This document shows, in pieces, positions 9,205 to 18,374 of a DNA stretch of 64,000 nt. Positions within the stretch are counted from its first letter, which is position 1. Each line of letters begins with the position of its first letter. The translations under genes and the position numbers were made by a program. Source of the DNA: an uncultured Eubacteriales bacterium (GTDB lineage Bacteria; Bacillota; Clostridia; Oscillospirales; UBA644); NCBI GenBank assembly GCA_905207625.1, contig CAJLLT010000010.1:7213-71212 (forward strand), read 5' to 3'. The notes under the pieces were generated by a model, which had not been told where the DNA came from, searched no databases, and saw only the letters and a list, made by a program, of their open reading frames with translations.

Positions 9205-9831
9205 TCAGCGGAAAATTTCTCCGTTTGCGTTGAAAAACTCCAGCCTTTTTACCAAAGGAACCGCATCCGTACCATATCTTGAATTGAACGTGTCAAGAAG
9301 AAGCGTCGGACTTATCACTCTGTCGACACTGCAGGGTAAGGTTATATAAAAGCCTTTTTCCGTAGGCGCATATGCCATTTCATTTGAAAAATCGACTGTT
9401 GTGGAACCTCTTTTTGTTTTTTTCTCGGCTTTTATCTCATCGGAAGCGAGAAACTCCGAAAAAAGTGCTCGGTCTTTTTCCGTAAATTCAAGTGAATATC
9501 CGGCACGGGTGATCTGCTTGAATTCGGATTGCGGTTTATATGCGTATTTGAAACAGAAACCCTCCGGTGCCGCCTGATTCAGTCTTCCGATCAAAGCCTC
9601 GTAGTCCGGTTCTTCCTCAGTTTTAATATCAAGCAGTTCGTTTATACCCTCCGTTCCCACGGAAAGGGCGGCGCAGAAAACCATATAGGGGTGGGGATTG
9701 AATCCCTGTGTATACCATATCGGGATCCCTGCCCGGGCAATAAGTCTGGAGGTACAGCGCATCATGTCAAGGTGCGAGATGTACTTGGCATAGCCTGTCT
9801 TTGAAAAACATATCCTGACGGGAAAACTCAT
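9205..9831 (-). CDS. TIGR03936 family radical-SAM-associated protein (DUF2344)
   Basis: A 208-residue protein beginning SFPVRICFSKTGYAKYISHLDMMR, with WYTQGFNPHPYM in the middle, the recognised DUF2344 pattern. Function is unknown, but it is almost always encoded next to or fused with the TIGR03960 radical-SAM protein. The ATG at 9831 overlaps the stop of the upstream gene (ATGA) and has GGAGG before it, so I reject the longer in-frame start at 9912. Confidence 0.92.
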   Translation of the reverse strand: MSFPVRICFSKTGYAKYISHLDMMRCTSRLIARAGIPIWYTQGFNPHPYMVFCAALSVGTEGINELLDIKTEEEPDYEALIGRLNQAAPEGFCFKYAYKPQSEFKQITRAGYSLEFTEKDRALFSEFLASDEIKAEKKTKRGSTTVDFSNEMAYAPTEKGFYITLPCSVDRVISPTLLLDTFNSRYGTDAVPLVKRLEFFNANGEIFR

Positions 9832-11618
9832 TGTGCGTCCTCCGCTTTTTTCGGGCAAAGATCTCCGGAACAGACGTGGTTTACGCCGCATCCGGTGCAT
9901 TTTTCGAGGCAATTCGCAGACGTTTCAGCCCGGTATGCCTTTTCACATTCGTGCTGAAGATACTTGCGGGTGACGCCCATGTCGATAAAATCCCAGGGCA
10001 GAACTTCGGAAAAATCCCTTTTTCTCCGGGCATAATCTTCAAAGGTTATTCCGGTCTCAGCCATGGCTTCGGTCCATTTGTCAAAGTCAAAGTGTTCGCT
10101 CCAGGCATCCAGGTGGCACCCTTTGTTCCATGCCGCAACGAGGAGCTTTGAAAGCTTCCTGTCGCCTCTGGAAAATACGCCCTCCATGGCACTGGTCGTG
10201 CCGTCGTGGTAGTTAAGTACTATACGGCGGGATCTGATATGGTTCTTCAGAAGCTGTTGGCGCCGGTCTATTTCCTCAAGGGATATCTGGCTTTCCCACT
10301 GGAACGGAGTCCAGGGCTTGGGAACAAATGTTGAGAGGGAAATGGTAATGAATACGCCTCTTTTTTTGTTTGAGGAGTATTTATAGAAGTAATCCATGAT
10401 CCTGGATGCCGTTTCTGATATTCCGATAATGTCCTCATTGGTTTCCGTGGGCAGTCCGATCATGAAATAAAGCTTGACTGAGTTTGTGCCGCCTTCAAAG
10501 GCGATTCTGCAGGTTCTTTCAATATCCTCGTCCGTGACGTTTTTATTGATTACGTTCCGGAGTCTCTGCGTACCGGCTTCCGGTGCGAAAGTAAGCCCTC
10601 TTTTCCGTACCGCCTGAACCTTTTCAAGCAGTTCCTTGGTGAAATTATCAACTCTCAGCGAGGGGAGTGCAAGGTCTACGTGCTGAGGCGTGCAGTAAAC
10701 AAGAAGGTCGTTTGTCAGCTCCGAAAGATACTGATAGTCGCTGGTAGAGAGGGATGTGAGGGAGATCTCGTCGTATCCTGTGGAGCCGCAGAGAGCTTTC
10801 GCCTGGCGAAGCAGTGTTCCGGGGGACTTTTGTCTGAACGGACGGTAGATCATACCCGCCTGACAGAACCGGCAACCGCGGACACAGCCTCTCATGATTT
10901 CAAGCATTATACGGTCGTGTACGACCTCCGCGTAAGGAACAACGAACTTGTCCGGATAGTAGCAACTGTCAAGATCCTTTATTATGGACCGGGTCACTTT
11001 GCGACCGTTGTCAAGAGCCGGAACATATATTCCCTCGATGTCGCGGACTTTTTCAAGAAATTTCCTCTTGTTCTTACCGCACTGCAGATAAAGATCCATC
11101 ATCTGCATTATGTTTTCTTCGCCTTCGCCCACGGTTATTACGTCGAAAAAGTCCGCAATGGGCTCCGGATTGGAACAGCACGGTCCGCCGCCCATTATCA
11201 GCGGCATATCATCTCCTCTGTCCTTGGCAAAGAAAGGAATTCCGGCAAGGTCAAGCATTGTCAGAATATTGGTGTAGCACATCTCATACTGAAGAGTTAT
11301 TCCGATTATATCGAAATTCCGGATCTCATCCTTGCTTTCAAGGGCAAAAAGAGGTTGTCCGTACTCTTTCATGAGCGCAACCATGTCATCGTTCGGAGTA
11401 AAGACCCTTTCACACCAGGTGTCAGGACGGGTGTTCAGAAGACTGTACAGTATTTTTATCCCGAGATGAGACATTCCTATGTCGTACAGATCGGGAAAGC
11501 AGAAGGCGTAACGTATGGAGACGGAGTTTTTGTCCTTGACAACGGCGTTGAATTCGTTTCCGGTGTACCAGGACGGTTTCTGCACTTTTTTCAGTATGCG
11601 TTCTATCTTTTCGTTCAT
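9828..11618 (-). CDS. TIGR03960 family B12-binding-domain radical SAM protein
   Basis: A 596-residue radical SAM enzyme of unknown reaction. An N-terminal cobalamin-binding-like domain contains GGGPCCSNPEP (about residue 132); the radical SAM cluster motif is MRGCVRGCRFCQAG (about residues 242-255), and the C-terminal part contains a Cys-rich stretch (CLEKCTGCGVNHVC) that may bind another Fe-S cluster. It is translationally coupled to the DUF2344 partner. In many Firmicutes this pair lies near rodA and an M50 protease, as here. Confidence 0.93.
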   Translation of the reverse strand: MNEKIERILKKVQKPSWYTGNEFNAVVKDKNSVSIRYAFCFPDLYDIGMSHLGIKILYSLLNTRPDTWCERVFTPNDDMVALMKEYGQPLFALESKDEIRNFDIIGITLQYEMCYTNILTMLDLAGIPFFAKDRGDDMPLIMGGGPCCSNPEPIADFFDVITVGEGEENIMQMMDLYLQCGKNKRKFLEKVRDIEGIYVPALDNGRKVTRSIIKDLDSCYYPDKFVVPYAEVVHDRIMLEIMRGCVRGCRFCQAGMIYRPFRQKSPGTLLRQAKALCGSTGYDEISLTSLSTSDYQYLSELTNDLLVYCTPQHVDLALPSLRVDNFTKELLEKVQAVRKRGLTFAPEAGTQRLRNVINKNVTDEDIERTCRIAFEGGTNSVKLYFMIGLPTETNEDIIGISETASRIMDYFYKYSSNKKRGVFITISLSTFVPKPWTPFQWESQISLEEIDRRQQLLKNHIRSRRIVLNYHDGTTSAMEGVFSRGDRKLSKLLVAAWNKGCHLDAWSEHFDFDKWTEAMAETGITFEDYARRKRDFSEVLPWDFIDMGVTRKYLQHECEKAYRAETSANCLEKCTGCGVNHVCSGDLCPKKAEDAQ

Positions 11619-11692
11619 CCGATATTCTCCGAATCCTGAATGGTATTGCCGGCAATATGTCAGCCGGTACAGCAGTCATGAGCAATAAGATA

Positions 11693-11721
11693 ATTATACT
11701 ATTTCCGATTTGATATTACAA
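11693..11721 (-). promoter_or_regulatory. Promoter of the TIGR03960 gene cluster
   Basis: On the minus strand TTGTAA (11721-11716), 17-bp spacer, perfect TATAAT (11698-11693), 75 bp ahead of the ATG at 11618. It probably serves the whole run down to the epimerase gene. Confidence 0.65.
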
Positions 11722-11750
11722 TACTTTTTTCAAAAATGTTGAAATCAACG

Positions 11751-12344
11751 TCAAAAATTTTCGGGATATGTAAACAAATACAGCAGCAGGTACAGGGCTA
11801 TCAGAAGAACCGACAGATTTCCCGCTGTCACCGTCTGATACAGGGCAAAGACAAACAGCGGCACAAGCAGGGCGTAAGATACCCCGACACTGACTTTTTT
11901 TGCGGTTACCGGGGACACCCTTTTCAGCAGTCCGAAGTACATTATCCGTCCGCCGTCCAGGGGAAGTATCGGCAGACAGTTTATGACAAAAAGTGCTACG
12001 TTACAGTAAAAGAAAAATGTAGTTCCCTCCAGGTTCGGAACGGGCCTGAGCAGGATAAGTCCCAACGCGCACAGCAGATTGGCCGCAGGTCCGGCTGCGG
12101 CGGCAAAGATCTCACCCCGACAGTCCAGAGCTGTGGCTGAAACCAGAGACATCGATATACCGAACGGGAGTATTTCTATTTTTCTGATTTTTGCTCCCAA
12201 AAGGGTAAAAGCGCAGATATGGGCACTTTCATGCAACAGTGCCCCGAGAAACGCATAGAGCAGTGCGGCTGTCTGTCCCGCGACGATAAAAACCGTCCAG
12301 ACCACGTACAGCAGGGGATTTATCCTGACCGAGGTTTTTCTCAT
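11751..12344 (-). CDS. Site-2 protease-like M50 family metallopeptidase
   Basis: A 197-residue intramembrane zinc protease of the SpoIVFB-like class. The zinc-binding HExxH is HESAH (about residues 38-42) within a membrane segment, and the third ligand motif is LPILPLDGGRI near residue 130. About five membrane segments. The ATG at 12344 follows GGAAGG by 6 nt. It may act on a membrane-bound sporulation or envelope factor; the substrate is unknown. It is divergent from rodA. Confidence 0.88.
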   Translation of the reverse strand: MRKTSVRINPLLYVVWTVFIVAGQTAALLYAFLGALLHESAHICAFTLLGAKIRKIEILPFGISMSLVSATALDCRGEIFAAAAGPAANLLCALGLILLRPVPNLEGTTFFFYCNVALFVINCLPILPLDGGRIMYFGLLKRVSPVTAKKVSVGVSYALLVPLFVFALYQTVTAGNLSVLLIALYLLLYLFTYPENF

Positions 12345-12481
12345 GATAGACCTTCCGGATAGTTCTGATATTCCACGTCTGCCGGACGATGCCGGTTTTA
12401 CCGTCTTTGATTTCTTTTGTAAGAATATGCCCGGAGCGGCGGCAATATTAGTTTATTTGTGATTTTTTCGGAAAATTGTCC

Positions 12482-12510
12482 TTGACATATTACGACAAAA
12501 GTTGTATTCT
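12482..12510 (+). promoter_or_regulatory. Sigma-A promoter of rodA-like gene
   Basis: TTGACA (12482-12487), 17-bp spacer, TATTCT (12505-12510), 31 bp ahead of the start codon. The rest of the 12345-12541 gap shows nothing I can name. Confidence 0.8.
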
Positions 12511-12541
12511 AATACCGTAAAAACCAAAAGGAGGTCGGATA

Positions 12542-13705
12542 ATGCTGAAAAAGAACGTTCAGGTACTGCGGACCGGCATAAAGAACTATCTTTTCGGCCT
12601 TGACAAGGTTATAATTCTTGTGGCTCTGGCTCTGTCCGCCTTCGGGGTCGTTGTCATCCGATCCGCAGCGTCATCCATTCCCAGATGTGTCCCAGTCCAG
12701 ATCATGGGAATATGCTTGGGTTTGGTGTGCATGCTTATTATTGCCAGGATGGATTTTGACTGGCTCGGTGATCTTTCTCCGGCGATAGTTACGGTGTCCT
12801 GTGTGTTGTTGCTTTTCACCGCTTTTTTCGGAAAAACCACCGGCGGCAACACTAACTGGATCTCTCTGGGCAAGATAGATGTACAGCCTTCGGAATTTGC
12901 CAAGGCCGCGTTTATCGTAACGATGTCCGCACATCTTTCCCGCTTTGACGGAGAGACGATACGTTTCAAGGATCTTCTTCTGGTGTGCGTGCATTTTCTG
13001 CTCTACTTTGTCCCGATAGTGTTGCAGAAGGATATCGGGTCGGCTTTGATATATGCCGGGGTTTTTGTGGTTCTTCTCTTTGTTGCCGGGGTGCAGTACC
13101 GGTATTTTCTCATTGCCGGAGTCGGGATCCTTTCCGCCATACCGATAGTGTGGCAGTTCCTTCAACAATACCAGAAATCGCGTATAATATACGGTTTTCA
13201 ACCTGAACTTGATCCTCTTCATTACGGTTATCAGCCGCTCGTTTCCCGTATGGCGCTTGCTTCGGGAAAGTTTACCGGAATGGGATACATGGAGGGGCTT
13301 CAGATCCAGAACGATCTTCTTCCGGCAAAGCATACGGACTTTATTTATGCCGTTGTGGGCGAGGAGTTCGGATTTGTGGGATGCGTGTCGGTGCTTGCGG
13401 GAATAATGCTGATAGTCGGTCTTATATTTCTCGCGGTTGCCAAAACCGAATCCCCCAAGGGAAAGCTTATCTGTATCGGTTCTGCGTCGGTGATCATATT
13501 GCAGACCTGTATAAATATCGGCATGGTTCTCGGACTTTCGCCGGTAATAGGCGTTACTCTGCCTTTCATGAGTTACGGCGGATCTTCCGTTCTCAGTTCA
13601 TTTATAATCCTCGGTCTTGTTCAGAGTGTCAGAGTTAAAGAAAACAGCGCGAAAGCGCTTCAGTTCGGGTCGAGACGCATCAAGCGTTCAGCAACCCGCA
13701 AATAA
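12542..13705 (+). CDS. rodA: SEDS-family peptidoglycan polymerase, RodA-like (FtsW/RodA/SpoVE)
   Basis: A 387-residue polytopic membrane glycosyltransferase that polymerises lipid II together with a class B PBP. Seen: NWISLGKIDVQPSEFAK (about residues 104-120), KHTDFIYAVVGEEFGFVG (about residue 265) and the C-terminal PFMSYGGSS (about residue 341), all SEDS signatures. Ten membrane segments are expected. RodA versus FtsW or SpoVE cannot be settled without a tree; the absence of division genes around it favours RodA. RBS AGGAGG is excellent. Confidence 0.88.
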   Translation: MLKKNVQVLRTGIKNYLFGLDKVIILVALALSAFGVVVIRSAASSIPRCVPVQIMGICLGLVCMLIIARMDFDWLGDLSPAIVTVSCVLLLFTAFFGKTTGGNTNWISLGKIDVQPSEFAKAAFIVTMSAHLSRFDGETIRFKDLLLVCVHFLLYFVPIVLQKDIGSALIYAGVFVVLLFVAGVQYRYFLIAGVGILSAIPIVWQFLQQYQKSRIIYGFQPELDPLHYGYQPLVSRMALASGKFTGMGYMEGLQIQNDLLPAKHTDFIYAVVGEEFGFVGCVSVLAGIMLIVGLIFLAVAKTESPKGKLICIGSASVIILQTCINIGMVLGLSPVIGVTLPFMSYGGSSVLSSFIILGLVQSVRVKENSAKALQFGSRRIKRSATRK

Positions 13706-13713
13706 GAGGTTTT

Positions 13714-15162
13714 ATGGAAACATTTGATTTTCTAATTATCGGTGCCGGAGTTACGGGTGCCTGGACCGCATTCGAGCTCTCTAAGTACAACGTCAGTATC
13801 TGCCTGGTCGAAAAGGGCGATGATGTGTGTATGGGCGCTTCAAAGGCAAACAGTGCCATAGTGCATGCCGGATACGATGCCGCAGAGGGAACTCTTATGG
13901 CTGAAATGAATGTCCGCGGCAATGCCCTTATCCGCAGATATTACAGGAAAATGTCGATTCCTTTTCGACAGATAGGGTCAATGGTGCTCGCATTTTGCGA
14001 CGACGATATGAAAACCCTGGAAAAGCTTTATCACAGGGGACAGACAAATGGTGTCCCGGGTCTTGAAATTCTTACGCGGCAGGAGGTCCGTGCCGTAGAG
14101 CCGAATATTTCCGACGAGGTCTGCGGTGCTCTTTATGCCCCGACTGCAGGGGTTGTTTCGGCTTTCGAGCTGTGCGTTGCTCCCGCAGAGGTTGCTGTTA
14201 ACAACGGGGCGGTGTTTATGCCCGATTTTGATGTCGTCCGTGCGGAAAAGGAGAAAGATGGGTACAGGGTATTCTCTGCTGACGGAAAATCTGTTTCGGC
14301 GCGGTGGATAATAAATGCCGCCGGTGTTCACGCCGATGATATTGCCTCCATGTTCGGAGATCACAGCTTCAGGATCACACCCCGCCGGGGAGAGTATTCT
14401 ATTCTTGACAATCATGTCGGAGGACTTGCGGAACATGTCCTTTTTCAGCCTCCGGTGAAATTCGGCAAAGGAATACTTGTTTCTCCTACGGTGGACGGTA
14501 ATATCCTTGTGGGTCCCACTGCGGACAATATAGAAGAAAAAGACGACAGATCCACCACCGCGGACGGTTTGGCAAGGGCTTTTGCCGGCGCGAAAAAATC
14601 GGTTCCTGCGGTAAGTGAAAGGGATGCCATAACGGTTTTTGCCGGAGTGCGGCCCGTGGGCGATAAACACGATTTCATACTCGGGTTTTCCGATGCGTGC
14701 CCGGACCTTATAAACGCGGCGGGAATAGAATCCCCCGGACTTACTTCAGCCCCTGCAGTGGCGGAATATCTGGTAAAATGCATCAGAAAACGTGTGGGAC
14801 TGGTGAGGAATGCTTCCTTTGACGGAAACAGAAAAGTTATCCGGCTTCATAAACTCACGGACGCAGCGAAAAGGAGGCTGATAGCTGAAGACCCCCGGTA
14901 CGGAAGAATAATCTGCCGATGCGAGACGGTCAGTGAAGGTGAAATCGTTGCGGCTGTGCGTTCTCCTATTCCCGCAAGAAGTCTTGATGCCGTGAAACGC
15001 CGTGTAAGAGCCGGTATGGGAAGGTGCCAGGGGGGATTCTGTGCGCCCCGTGTAGCTGAAATAATATCAAGAGAATTGAATATTCCCTTTGAGGAAGTTA
15101 CTAAATGCGGAGGCAAATCATTGCTCGTTACGGGCAAAGTCGGCGAGGTGAACTCGAAATGA
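13714..15162 (+). CDS. GlpA-like FAD-dependent oxidoreductase with BFD-like [2Fe-2S] domain
   Basis: A 482-residue flavoprotein related to the anaerobic glycerol-3-phosphate dehydrogenase A subunit. The N-terminal FAD site is LIIGAGVTGAW; ASKANSAIVHAGYD follows (about residue 47). The C-terminal domain has CRCETVSEGEI and GRCQGGFC, the four cysteines of a BFD-like [2Fe-2S] domain. It heads a three-gene cluster with a pyridine-nucleotide disulphide oxidoreductase-like protein (ATGA overlap) and a DUF1667 protein. The set resembles GlpABC in Clostridia; the substrate glycerol-3-phosphate is inferred, not shown. Confidence 0.88.
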   Translation: METFDFLIIGAGVTGAWTAFELSKYNVSICLVEKGDDVCMGASKANSAIVHAGYDAAEGTLMAEMNVRGNALIRRYYRKMSIPFRQIGSMVLAFCDDDMKTLEKLYHRGQTNGVPGLEILTRQEVRAVEPNISDEVCGALYAPTAGVVSAFELCVAPAEVAVNNGAVFMPDFDVVRAEKEKDGYRVFSADGKSVSARWIINAAGVHADDIASMFGDHSFRITPRRGEYSILDNHVGGLAEHVLFQPPVKFGKGILVSPTVDGNILVGPTADNIEEKDDRSTTADGLARAFAGAKKSVPAVSERDAITVFAGVRPVGDKHDFILGFSDACPDLINAAGIESPGLTSAPAVAEYLVKCIRKRVGLVRNASFDGNRKVIRLHKLTDAAKRRLIAEDPRYGRIICRCETVSEGEIVAAVRSPIPARSLDAVKRRVRAGMGRCQGGFCAPRVAEIISRELNIPFEEVTKCGGKSLLVTGKVGEVNSK

Positions 15163-16136
15163 TTAAGACCGATGTTGCGGTTATCGGCGGAGGTCCCGCC
15201 GGTCTTGCGGCGGCACTTGAATGCTATCGCTGCGGAGTCAGAAATGTACTTATAATCGAACGGGACAGAACCCTCGGTGGAATCCTGCAGCAATGTATTC
15301 ATCCCGGTTTCGGACTCCATGTTTTCAACCAGGAGCTTACCGGCCCTGAGTATGCTCAGAAATATATTGACCTTGTCGGGCAAACAGATATCAGAGTCCT
15401 TACCGATACCATGGTGACTTCCGTAAGTCCGGATAAGGTCATTAAGGCTACCGGTGCGGAATGCGGGCTTATCACCGTTAAGGCTGAGTTTATTATCCTT
15501 GCCATGGGATGCCGTGAGCGTACCCGTGGAATGCTTCGTATCCCGGGCACACGTCCTGCCGGAATCTATACGGCGGGGACGGCACAGCGTCTGATAAATA
15601 TTGAGGGGTATATGCCCGGGAAAAAAGTTGTTATTCTCGGATCCGGCGATATCGGACTGATAATGGCCCGCAGAATGACCCTTGAAGGGGCGAAGGTTAT
15701 CGGGGTGTACGAGATCGCACCGAAGAGTAACGGACTGAAACGGAATATAGTGCAGTGTCTTGAGGACTTTGGCATTCCTCTCAAACTGAAGCATACCGTA
15801 AGCCGTATTCATGGTGAACAGCGTGTTGAAGCGGTTACAGTGTCGGCTGTGGACGACAACATGCGCCCCATTCCCGGCACCGAGGAGTACATTCCCTGCG
15901 ACACGCTTCTCCTTTCCGTTGGACTGATACCGGAAAATGAGCTGTCCGTGGGAGCTGGGATAACGATTGATCCGAAGACAAAAGGCCCGGTGGATACGGG
16001 TGACTTTATGACTGACATTGACGGAATATATGCCTGTGGGAATGTTTCCCATGTTTATGATCTGGTGGACAATGTGACCAGGGACAGTGTAAAGGTCGGG
16101 AAGATCGTTGCCGGAAGAATTCTTGCGGGGGAGTAG
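15159..16136 (+). CDS. NAD(P)/FAD-dependent oxidoreductase, second subunit of GlpA-like cluster
   Basis: A 325-residue flavoprotein with two dinucleotide-binding motifs: VIGGGPAGLAAALE at the N-terminus and VVILGSGDIGLIMARRM at about residue 155, plus the DGIYACGNVSHVYDLVD segment near the C-terminus. It probably passes electrons from the GlpA-like partner. I use the ATG at 15159, which overlaps the upstream stop as ATGA and has GAGGTG before it, rather than the longer in-frame start. Confidence 0.9.
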   Translation: MIKTDVAVIGGGPAGLAAALECYRCGVRNVLIIERDRTLGGILQQCIHPGFGLHVFNQELTGPEYAQKYIDLVGQTDIRVLTDTMVTSVSPDKVIKATGAECGLITVKAEFIILAMGCRERTRGMLRIPGTRPAGIYTAGTAQRLINIEGYMPGKKVVILGSGDIGLIMARRMTLEGAKVIGVYEIAPKSNGLKRNIVQCLEDFGIPLKLKHTVSRIHGEQRVEAVTVSAVDDNMRPIPGTEEYIPCDTLLLSVGLIPENELSVGAGITIDPKTKGPVDTGDFMTDIDGIYACGNVSHVYDLVDNVTRDSVKVGKIVAGRILAGE

Positions 16137-16140
16137 CAGT

Positions 16141-16512
16141 ATGGAAGAAAAGAAAGTAACCACCGTAGTTTGTGTCGTCTGCCCCAAAGGGTGCGAGATT
16201 AATGTTGAGCATAAAGGAAAAGAGATAATAAGTGTCAGCGGTAACAGTTGCGGCAGAGGCTACAGCTACGCCGTCGCGGAGGCAACAGCTCCGGAGCGTA
16301 TACTTACCACGACCGTTGCGCTTGAGTCCGTTTTTCTTCCCAGGCTTCCGGTCAGAAGCCTTACACCGATTCCCCGTGAGCTTATCGCAAAGGCTATCGG
16401 AGAGACTCGGGGAATAAAGGTCGGGGTCCCCGTAAAAGCAGGGGATATCCTTATTGAAAACATTGCCGGAAGCGGTGTGGATCTTGTAGCCTGCCGTACC
16501 GTCACCGAGTAA
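16141..16512 (+). CDS. DUF1667 domain protein
   Basis: A 123-residue cytosolic protein beginning with a Cys-containing TVVCVVCPKGCEINV segment, followed by SGNSCGRGYSYA, the DUF1667 pattern. Its cysteines suggest Fe-S binding. It is almost always the third gene after GlpA- and GlpB-like flavoproteins and may be the electron-transfer piece of the complex; this is inference from gene order. GGGGAG precedes the ATG at 16141, 4 bp after the upstream stop. Confidence 0.92.
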   Translation: MEEKKVTTVVCVVCPKGCEINVEHKGKEIISVSGNSCGRGYSYAVAEATAPERILTTTVALESVFLPRLPVRSLTPIPRELIAKAIGETRGIKVGVPVKAGDILIENIAGSGVDLVACRTVTE

Positions 16513-16529
16513 GCCCCGTAAATATTACT

Positions 16530-16557
16530 CTGCCGCCCTGAAGCATCCGGGCGGCAG
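16530..16557 (+). terminator. Terminator of the flavoprotein cluster
   Basis: Nine-bp GC-rich stem CTGCCGCCC/GGGCGGCAG, followed by a short T-rich stretch (ATTTTA). Confidence 0.75.
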
Positions 16558-16585
16558 ATTTTACAATTTTTTCGATATATAACTA

Positions 16586-16614
16586 TTGAAAAACAGCCGT
16601 GAATGTGTTATAAT
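16586..16614 (+). promoter_or_regulatory. Promoter of tRNA-Thr
   Basis: TTGAAA (16586-16591), 17-bp spacer, perfect TATAAT (16609-16614), ending 18 bp before the tRNA. Confidence 0.8.
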
Positions 16615-16632
16615 ACTTAGGCAAAATAAATT

Positions 16633-16708
16633 GCTGGTATGGCTCAGTCGGTAGAGCGGTTCACTCGTAATGAACAGGTCATCGGTTCGATTCCGATTAC
16701 CAGCTCCA
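16633..16708 (+). tRNA. tRNA-Thr (anticodon CGT), CCA end encoded
   Basis: Full cloverleaf: acceptor stem GCTGGTA/TACCAGC, D arm GCTC...GAGC, anticodon stem GTTCA/TGAAC with loop CTCGTAA (anticodon CGT), T arm ATCGG/CCGAT with TTCGATT loop, discriminator T and encoded CCA. Own promoter and terminator. Confidence 0.95.
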
Positions 16709-16710
16709 AC

Positions 16711-16742
16711 AAAGGAAGCACCTGTACACAGGTGCTTCCTTT
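16711..16742 (+). terminator. tRNA terminator
   Basis: Perfect 14-bp stem AAAGGAAGCACCTG/CAGGTGCTTCCTTT with a 4-nt loop directly after the tRNA CCA end. A second hairpin at 16751-16779 (AAGAAGTGTCTGA/TCAGGCACTTCTT) follows. The rest of the gap to 17008 shows no gene I can support. Confidence 0.75.
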
Positions 16743-17008
16743 GATATTTAAAGAAGTGTCTGAATGTCAGGCACTTCTTCGTTAAACATAGTATAATTAC
16801 AATGTGACAGCAAAGGTAGCCATTAAAAACACAAACAAAATCTATTTTATAAGTATTTAGGCGGTTGCCCTGCGACCACCGTAGGAATTGCCCCAAATGC
16901 AAAGAACGGATGTCTTTATCAGTAAGATGAAACACAAATCTTTTTTGTCAGCACTCTTTTTGCTTATTTTTCGCGCCTTACTGGGGGATTATTCTGACGT
17001 ACTGACTG

Positions 17009-17787
17009 TTATATTCTCAACTTGCCTATATCTTTGATGATTAAATCATTTTCTGCCTCGTTGTAATCATAAAAGACATAGATTAAGTAGCCGTCATTTG
17101 TAAGATGTACTGAACTGCTGAAGGCTCCGGGTTCAAGAGGAAATTTTCCATCGGGGTCGATACTTTTCACGTCCGAAATATCGGAAAAGTTCTCAGATTT
17201 TTTAAATTTATCTGAGGAAAGATTAGTTTGTTTCAGTTCAAACCATAAATCCAAAGTTCTGTTGTCTAAGAATATGAGAATCAGGAACGAGTCACTGTCT
17301 GTTCTGAAAACTGCACGATATTTAAATCTCACACCGGCATACCGTACGGTTCGCAGGAGAACCTTTGAGGTTACGTATTCGTTTTCATCCACTTCGACCG
17401 CGGATTCGGTGGCTTTAATTAGAATACCGTCCTCATACACATAATTATACAACCTTTTTTCGGTAATGTCAAGTACTTTTGCGAGATTATTTTGGTTTTC
17501 ATAGGAAAATTTATATCTTTTTTCGTCCCCGACGGATTTCGCCATGTTTCGGCAATAAGCTGCCCGTAATTGTTGTAACTGTAGGTTACGGAGTGGCCGT
17601 TGGCATAGGCGGCGGTTTTAAGTTTTCCGTTGCCGTTGGCGTAGGTGTAACTTGCAAGGGGAGTGAGGTTGCCGTCGCCGTCCACCAGTCCTACGGAGGC
17701 AAGTTTATGGAACTCGTTGTAGGTCATCCGGTATTTTTCACCGTCTCCCCGGGTAAAGTAGATTTTTACCTGGACAAAAATAACCAC
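17009..17787 (-). pseudogene. Frameshifted internal Rhs core fragment fused to unrelated C-terminal sequence
   Basis: Two overlapping minus-strand frames (17787-17419 and 17545-17009) together reproduce an internal piece of the Rhs A core: MTYNEFHKLASVGL, SYTYANGNGKLKTA, YNNYGQLIAETWRN, then in the other frame EKRYKFSYENQNNLAKVL and NYVYEDGILIKATES. Compared with Rhs A, about 4 nt are missing near 17530, which breaks the frame. After TVRYAG (near 17330) the sequence no longer matches the core and runs about 105 residues of unrecognised, beta-rich-looking protein to a stop at 17009. It has no promoter or start of its own, beginning inside a terminator hairpin. It is the distal relic of the Rhs A array. 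Confidence 0.8.
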
Positions 17788-17817
17788 CGTCTGCGAATAC
17801 AGACGGTGGTTATTTTT
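17776..17817. terminator. Long bidirectional terminator after the third Rhs A cassette
   Basis: Perfect 18-bp stem (17776-17793 with 17800-17817), A-run on one arm and T-run on the other, so it can terminate both strands. It ends the cassette that includes the gene at 17882. Confidence 0.85.
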
Positions 17818-17881
17818 GCATATAATTGGAATTCAGGTTGAATATACGAGTGCAATTACATTCGGTACAATTAGCTGAAGT

Positions 17882-18370
17882 TTATACAACACACTCAACA
17901 GAAACCTTTCGATATAAACCATCGCTATCCTCAAAACGATGGATATTTTGATTTACATACTCGACTAACGAATCTGCAGTTGCTGCATCTGGTAAAAGTT
18001 TGTTTTCGTTTAGATTCCAATTCTTACACAGAGTATCAAAAAAAGCATCAGTACTGTCACCAATAACTGATTCATACGTTGTATCATTTGTTATATCGTA
18101 CCCAAGGAATATAGTGCTGATATATGGAGTTGCCAAATCCCTGTCTATGAGTAACACCTCTGAATAGTTTTTCTCTTTGTCAAGAAGTTTTGACAGTTTA
18201 TACAGTTTTGTGAAATTTTCAAAACTGTAATCAATACTGGAAGTTTCTGTCAGCCTAAGGCATTCCATCCAAAAATCTGAGGATATTTTATCATCGGGTA
18301 TTGTTGGGAAGCTTCTGTAAATTCCTCTATATCCTCTCTTGTCATACTTTTCACATATTGTAATCAGCAA
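17882..18370 (-). CDS. Putative immunity protein of displaced Rhs cassette A3
   Basis: A 162-residue acidic, soluble-looking protein with no family I recognise. It lies 4 bp after the stop of the A3 toxin tip, the standard position of an Rhs immunity gene. I choose a TTG start at 18370 because GGAAGGAGG lies 8 nt before it; an in-frame ATG further upstream would run back into the tip gene. The region is AT-rich compared with the Rhs core, as expected for horizontally exchanged tip/immunity modules. Immunity function is inferred from position only. Confidence 0.6.
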   Translation of the reverse strand: MLITICEKYDKRGYRGIYRSFPTIPDDKISSDFWMECLRLTETSSIDYSFENFTKLYKLSKLLDKEKNYSEVLLIDRDLATPYISTIFLGYDITNDTTYESVIGDSTDAFFDTLCKNWNLNENKLLPDAATADSLVEYVNQNIHRFEDSDGLYRKVSVECVV

Positions 18371-18374
18371 TAAT

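Noticed and set aside
14847..16187. Minus-strand frame of 446 codons opposite the flavoprotein genes
   Set aside because: Shadow frame across three real genes with coupled starts; no domain.
16561..16935. 124-codon minus-strand frame containing NRTDDLFITSEPLYRLSH
   Set aside because: This is the antisense reading of tRNA-Thr, a well-known spurious protein in databases; no RBS-supported gene remains.
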